A stretch of 9,030 nt of DNA, taken from positions 1 through 9,030 of the forward strand of contig CANQCA010000057.1 of the NCBI GenBank assembly GCA_947589585.1. Reading direction: 5' to 3'. The notes beneath the pieces are model-generated. The model was given only the letters and a program-made list of their open reading frames with translations. It did not search any database and was not told the DNA's origin. The translations under genes were made by a program, and so were the position numbers. This document shows, piece after piece, positions 6,396-9,030 of this stretch (position 1 is the stretch's first letter; every line of letters begins with the position of its first letter). Origin of the DNA: an uncultured Clostridia bacterium (GTDB lineage: Bacteria; Bacillota; Clostridia; Christensenellales; Borkfalkiaceae).

Positions 6396-6421
6396 TTTCT
6401 TCAGGGTGCAAATTCCGGCAA

Positions 6422-6440
6422 TATGTGATTTTTTCACATA
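6422..6440 (+). terminator. Possible weak AT-rich terminator
   Basis: TATGTGA and TCACATA form a 7-bp stem around a TTTTT loop, followed by ATTTTTTG at 6443-6450. The stem has low GC content, so termination would be weak; a protein-binding palindrome is the alternative. Confidence 0.35.
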
Positions 6441-6513
6441 AAATTTTTTGAGTGGGGCAGGAAGTGAAAACTTGTTTCAAAAAACAAAAATTTTCAGGAG
6501 CTTTCGCCATTTC

Positions 6514-6542
6514 TTGACGAAAATTTCCCGACCCGCTACAAT
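6514..6542 (+). promoter_or_regulatory. Sigma-A promoter of the second small gene
   Basis: TTGACG (6514-6519) and TACAAT (6537-6542) are separated by 17 bp. The -35 hexamer extends as TTGACGAA and the spacer ends in CCCGC, as in the promoter at 6103-6131, which suggests that promoter and gene were duplicated together. Confidence 0.82.
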
Positions 6543-6571
6543 AGAAGTACAACGAAAAGGAGGAGGTTATT

Positions 6572-6802
6572 ATGGTCAAGACTACGAAGACGAAGACGTA
6601 TGATACCGAGACCGCCACCGTCGTCAAGAAGGTGACGAGCGGCTACTTCGGCGACCCCGCCGGCTACGAGACGACAATGTATCAGACGCCAGAAGGCGAC
6701 TTTTTCCTCTATACGAACGGCGGAGAGGCTTCCGCCTTCGCGACGGAAAAGATCACCGCTTATTCGAAGGCCAACGCAAAAAAGTGGCTTGAAGAAAACT
6801 GA
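6572..6802 (+). CDS. Small conserved-type protein of 76 residues, function unknown
   Basis: The product has 76 residues, is charged and soluble-looking, with no signal peptide or membrane segment. It begins with a Lys/Thr-rich stretch, then YDTETATVVKK (11-21), a Gly/Tyr-rich middle, the core MYQTPEGDFFLYTNGGE (36-52), and an end rich in Lys, Ala and Glu. This arrangement recalls a family of small clostridial proteins of unknown function with a YDTETA start and a TPxGxFFLYxxGG core; that link is from memory. A very strong AAGGAGGAGG lies 5 nt before the ATG, and the promoter at 6514-6542 is close to consensus, so it is probably well expressed. It converges on jag and shares its terminator. 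The gene at 6164 is a shorter relative. Confidence 0.82.
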   Translation: MVKTTKTKTYDTETATVVKKVTSGYFGDPAGYETTMYQTPEGDFFLYTNGGEASAFATEKITAYSKANAKKWLEEN

Positions 6803-6810
6803 GCAAAGAA

Positions 6811-6843
6811 AAAGGGCTCTGCATTCGGCAGAGTCCTTTTTTT
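6811..6843. terminator. Bidirectional terminator between the small gene and jag
   Basis: GGGCTCTGC (6814-6822) pairs with GCAGAGTCC (6828-6836), including one G-U pair, around a 5-nt loop. Seven T follow on the plus strand (6837-6843), and the A-rich left flank gives a U-rich run for the minus strand. It lies 8 bp after the small gene's stop and 8 bp from that of jag. Confidence 0.9.
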
Positions 6844-6851
6844 GTTTGCGA

Positions 6852-7787
6852 TCATTCTTCGTCTGAAGGCGTTTGTGCACCCTCTGTCTCGGACATGGTG
6901 CCCTCATTTTCCGTCTTGGGGGAAGAGACATCCTCTTCGCCCTTGCCGAGATAGGTCCCGAAAAAGCCCGAGAACCCGCCCTTCTTGTAGCCGGGCGTCC
7001 CACTGCGGGAAAAGCTCGTCCCCGAGCTTTCGGGCGTATCCTCTTTGGGAAGCTGCCTGTGCTCGTAGGGCTTCTTCTCGCCCATGGGGCGGCCGTGTTC
7101 GCCTCTGCCGCCGCGGCCGCGTGTATCGCGGCCCCTGCCGTCCTTTTTGCCGCCGCGGCCGTCGCGGTGCTCATAGGGCTTCATGTTCTTGGGGGTGATG
7201 ACGACGTAGCGTGCGGGCTCCTTTCCCTCGGAGCGCGTCGTGACCTCTTCGCTCTCTAAAAGGGCGGAGTGGATGATGCGCCGCTCGTAGGGGTTCATGG
7301 GCTCAAGACGGACGCGCTTGCCCGTCCGCACGGCCTTTGCCGCGAGCTTTAAGGCGAGGTTCCTGAGCGTCTCTTCCCGCGCTTCGCGATAGTTGCCGCA
7401 ATCGACGACGACGCGCTTATAGTCCTTCCTGCCCGTGTTGGCGACCGCACCTGCGAGCACCTGCACAGCGTCGATGACCTCGCCCCTTCTCCCGATGACG
7501 CCCTTCGCCGCGCCTTCGAGATCGATGACGATCTTCTCTTCTTCGGAAGAGAGCACCGCCTTTGCCTCGATCCCGATGAGGGGGAAGAGTCCTTCGAGAA
7601 ACTTCACGGCACGTTCGCCGTCGGAGAGCTTCTCCTTGACTATGATCTCCACCTTTGCGGGAATTGAACCGAACAGTTTCTTCTTGCCTGCTTCGAGGAC
7701 GGTGATCTCAACATCCTCGCGGGCGACGCCGAGCTCGGTAAGCCCCGCTTCGATCGCCTCGTCTACCGTCTTTCCTTGAAATTCCAT
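6852..7787 (-). CDS. jag: RNA-binding protein Jag (KhpB/EloR), with a long RG-rich tail
   Basis: Jag/KhpB/EloR is a cytoplasmic RNA-binding protein that in streptococci and related bacteria helps control cell elongation, often with KhpA. The 311-residue product has a Jag_N domain at 1-50 (MEFQGKTVDEAI, with KKKLFG at 36-41). A KH domain at about 80-120 carries its GxxG loop as GRRG (99-102). The R3H domain at about 133-198 carries NPYERRIIH (165-173), with the R169-xxx-H173 signature. After residue 200 comes an unusual tail of about 110 residues: first Arg/Gly-rich (209-233), then Ser/Gly/Phe, ending acidic. The start is ATG 7787, with AGGAA upstream; an upstream in-frame start would overlap yidC and lacks family sequence. 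It lies 25 bp after yidC, in the same operon. Confidence 0.96.
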   Translation of the reverse strand: MEFQGKTVDEAIEAGLTELGVAREDVEITVLEAGKKKLFGSIPAKVEIIVKEKLSDGERAVKFLEGLFPLIGIEAKAVLSSEEEKIVIDLEGAAKGVIGRRGEVIDAVQVLAGAVANTGRKDYKRVVVDCGNYREAREETLRNLALKLAAKAVRTGKRVRLEPMNPYERRIIHSALLESEEVTTRSEGKEPARYVVITPKNMKPYEHRDGRGGKKDGRGRDTRGRGGRGEHGRPMGEKKPYEHRQLPKEDTPESSGTSFSRSGTPGYKKGGFSGFFGTYLGKGEEDVSSPKTENEGTMSETEGAQTPSDEE

Positions 7788-7812
7788 ATGCGTTTCCTCA
7801 TTTCTTAAGCGC

Positions 7813-9030
7813 TTATTTGCGCGATTTGGTCTTGTCTTTGCCTTTTTGTTGCGGCTTCTTGCCCTCTTCCTTCCATGCAAGCCTTTGGCCGTAGCGCTCC
7901 TGTATCGCCGCATCTTCCTTCTTTTTGAAGATCCTTCCGAGGATGAGATTGCAAAGAAGGGTCACGACGAGGGAGAGGAAGGAACTCACGATCATATAGA
8001 TGGAGAAGGCCGCACTGTACATGAATGCGAAGATACCGAAGATCAGGGGCATGAGGAAGAGCATGAACTTTTGCGTCTTGGCGCCCTGCCCGTCCACCGT
8101 CTGGTACTTATTCGCCTCTTTTTGGCTGCGCATGGTGATGAACTGCGATAGGATCATCATGCCGATCGAGAGGATGATGAGGATATAGTAACCGTTATAG
8201 GCGCTCTTCTGATCCTCGAGCTTCATCGTGAGGCGGGCATAATTATCTCCGGAGATGGCATCGGCATCGGGCGTGGACGTGGGCACGGGATGGCGGTAGG
8301 TCGCATCCGATTCCCACACGTTCTTGATCCACAAAAAGCCCATCTTGTGGCCCATGTAATATTCCCGCGCCGCATCTGCCCCGATCTCATCGAGATAACC
8401 CGTGCACAGATCTTTGACATCCTGCGTGATGACATTCCCGCTCTCGGAGAGCTTTGTCCCGATGGCGGTAAGGGTGGAGGAGGCGAGTTCGCTCTCTTCC
8501 CCCTCGAGATATGCCTTGAAGGCATCGAATACGATATAGTAGTCGCGCCTGATCTCCTCGCTTGCAACGGGGGTGAAGACCTTCCCGGCCGCACCGCCCT
8601 CTTCGTCCTCGGAATACGTATAGGCGCCGAGAAGATAGGTATAGTGCAGGAATGCGCCCGGCTTTTGCGAAGTCACTTCCATGCGCACCGTCTCATCGGC
8701 GGCGGGGGCGGCCTCCTCGTTCTCTTCGTCCTCCTGGGCCTGTCCGTCCTCAACGATGCGGTACACGGCCCTGTAGGAGACGGGATAGCTCACGCCGTTT
8801 TCTTCCTTGGTCTCTTCCTTCTGCCATACAAGGTCGCCGTCGGCGGGGTTTGCGGGCAGGGTGAACTCGGCCGCGGGGATGGTGAATTCATCGTCCTCGT
8901 CGCCCTCGATATGCAGGTGCCAATCGTTTCCGTCGGTACCATGTCCGAGGACCGCCTCGTTGAAAGACTCTGTCATGTCGACGAACTGCTTGACGTTCGC
9001 GTAGCGGGAATAGGAGTTGAACCCCTGGAA
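7813..9030 (-). CDS. yidC: Membrane protein insertase YidC/Oxa1 (SpoIIIJ), 5' end missing
   Basis: YidC/SpoIIIJ inserts proteins into the cytoplasmic membrane. The visible 405 residues are the C-terminal part; the frame stays open to the right edge, so the signal, first membrane segments and cytoplasmic hairpin lie outside. Visible residues 231-237 (GFLWIKN) match the conserved loop before core TM3. Membrane segments follow at about 281-299, 322-350 and 351-368, with a Lys-rich tail ending KSRK. Most of the first 230 visible residues have no counterpart in ordinary YidC. They form a large, very acidic insertion (EDGQAQEDEENEEAAPAADE at 94-113) that should lie outside the membrane between core TM2 and TM3. 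It is followed by jag, the standard clostridial order. Confidence 0.94.
   Translation of the reverse strand, partial: FQGFNSYSRYANVKQFVDMTESFNEAVLGHGTDGNDWHLHIEGDEDDEFTIPAAEFTLPANPADGDLVWQKEETKEENGVSYPVSYRAVYRIVEDGQAQEDEENEEAAPAADETVRMEVTSQKPGAFLHYTYLLGAYTYSEDEEGGAAGKVFTPVASEEIRRDYYIVFDAFKAYLEGEESELASSTLTAIGTKLSESGNVITQDVKDLCTGYLDEIGADAAREYYMGHKMGFLWIKNVWESDATYRHPVPTSTPDADAISGDNYARLTMKLEDQKSAYNGYYILIILSIGMMILSQFITMRSQKEANKYQTVDGQGAKTQKFMLFLMPLIFGIFAFMYSAAFSIYMIVSSFLSLVVTLLCNLILGRIFKKKEDAAIQERYGQRLAWKEEGKKPQQKGKDKTKSRK

Noticed and set aside
7788..7913. 42-residue N-terminal extension of Jag
   Set aside because: It would overlap the yidC 3' end, is only Arg/Lys-rich sequence, and the Jag_N domain starts exactly at the ATG at 7787.
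8328..8336. DnaA-box-like TGATCCACA inside yidC
   Set aside because: It has two mismatches, is isolated and lies in coding sequence.

Overview
The window looks like a near-origin chromosome segment of a low-to-mid GC Bacillota (Clostridia-like) bacterium. The evidence is parA/soj and parB/spo0J, the yidC-jag pair that normally sits beside rnpA and rpmH near oriC, and the sporulation-associated gene yyaC, which neighbours spo0J in Bacillus subtilis. No rRNA, tRNA, insertion sequence or CRISPR array was seen. The exact taxon cannot be read from the sequence.

Layout. 1-374 is non-coding and carries short degenerate repeats. 375-4158 is a tight minus-strand operon, ftsH, then parA, then parB. 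4159-4762 is a 604-bp non-coding region with much regulatory DNA: the ftsH promoter and long leader, five helically phased GGCC/GGCA units with A/T tracts, two near-consensus parS sites exactly 42 bp apart, a cluster of DnaA-box matches, and the very strong terminator of cvpA. 4763-5290 is a minus-strand CvpA-family membrane protein, divergent from yyaC (5477-6019, plus), with recognisable sigma-A promoters for both. 6164-6802 holds two small plus-strand genes that appear to be paralogues, each with its own strong TTGACG-N17-TAnAAT promoter. 6852-9030 is the minus-strand yidC-jag pair, with yidC running off the right edge. A bidirectional terminator separates jag from the converging small gene.

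How it fits together. ParB loads on parS and spreads as a CTP-dependent clamp, and ParA (Soj) drives segregation and in Bacillus also controls DnaA. Here the parS pair and the DnaA-box cluster lie within about 200 bp of each other, just upstream of the ftsH-parA-parB operon, so segregation and initiation signals are physically joined. YidC inserts membrane proteins, Jag/KhpB is its usual RNA-binding neighbour, and FtsH degrades misassembled membrane proteins, so membrane-protein quality control is also concentrated here. Compared with Bacillus, mnmE-mnmG-rsmG-noc are absent between jag and parA; yyaC, cvpA, ftsH and the small genes occupy that space.

Points most worth a second look: the parS/DnaA-box region as an origin or origin-associated locus; an apparent single-base frameshift at the 3' end of parA; the duplicated small gene-plus-promoter unit; and a large acidic extracytoplasmic insertion in YidC.
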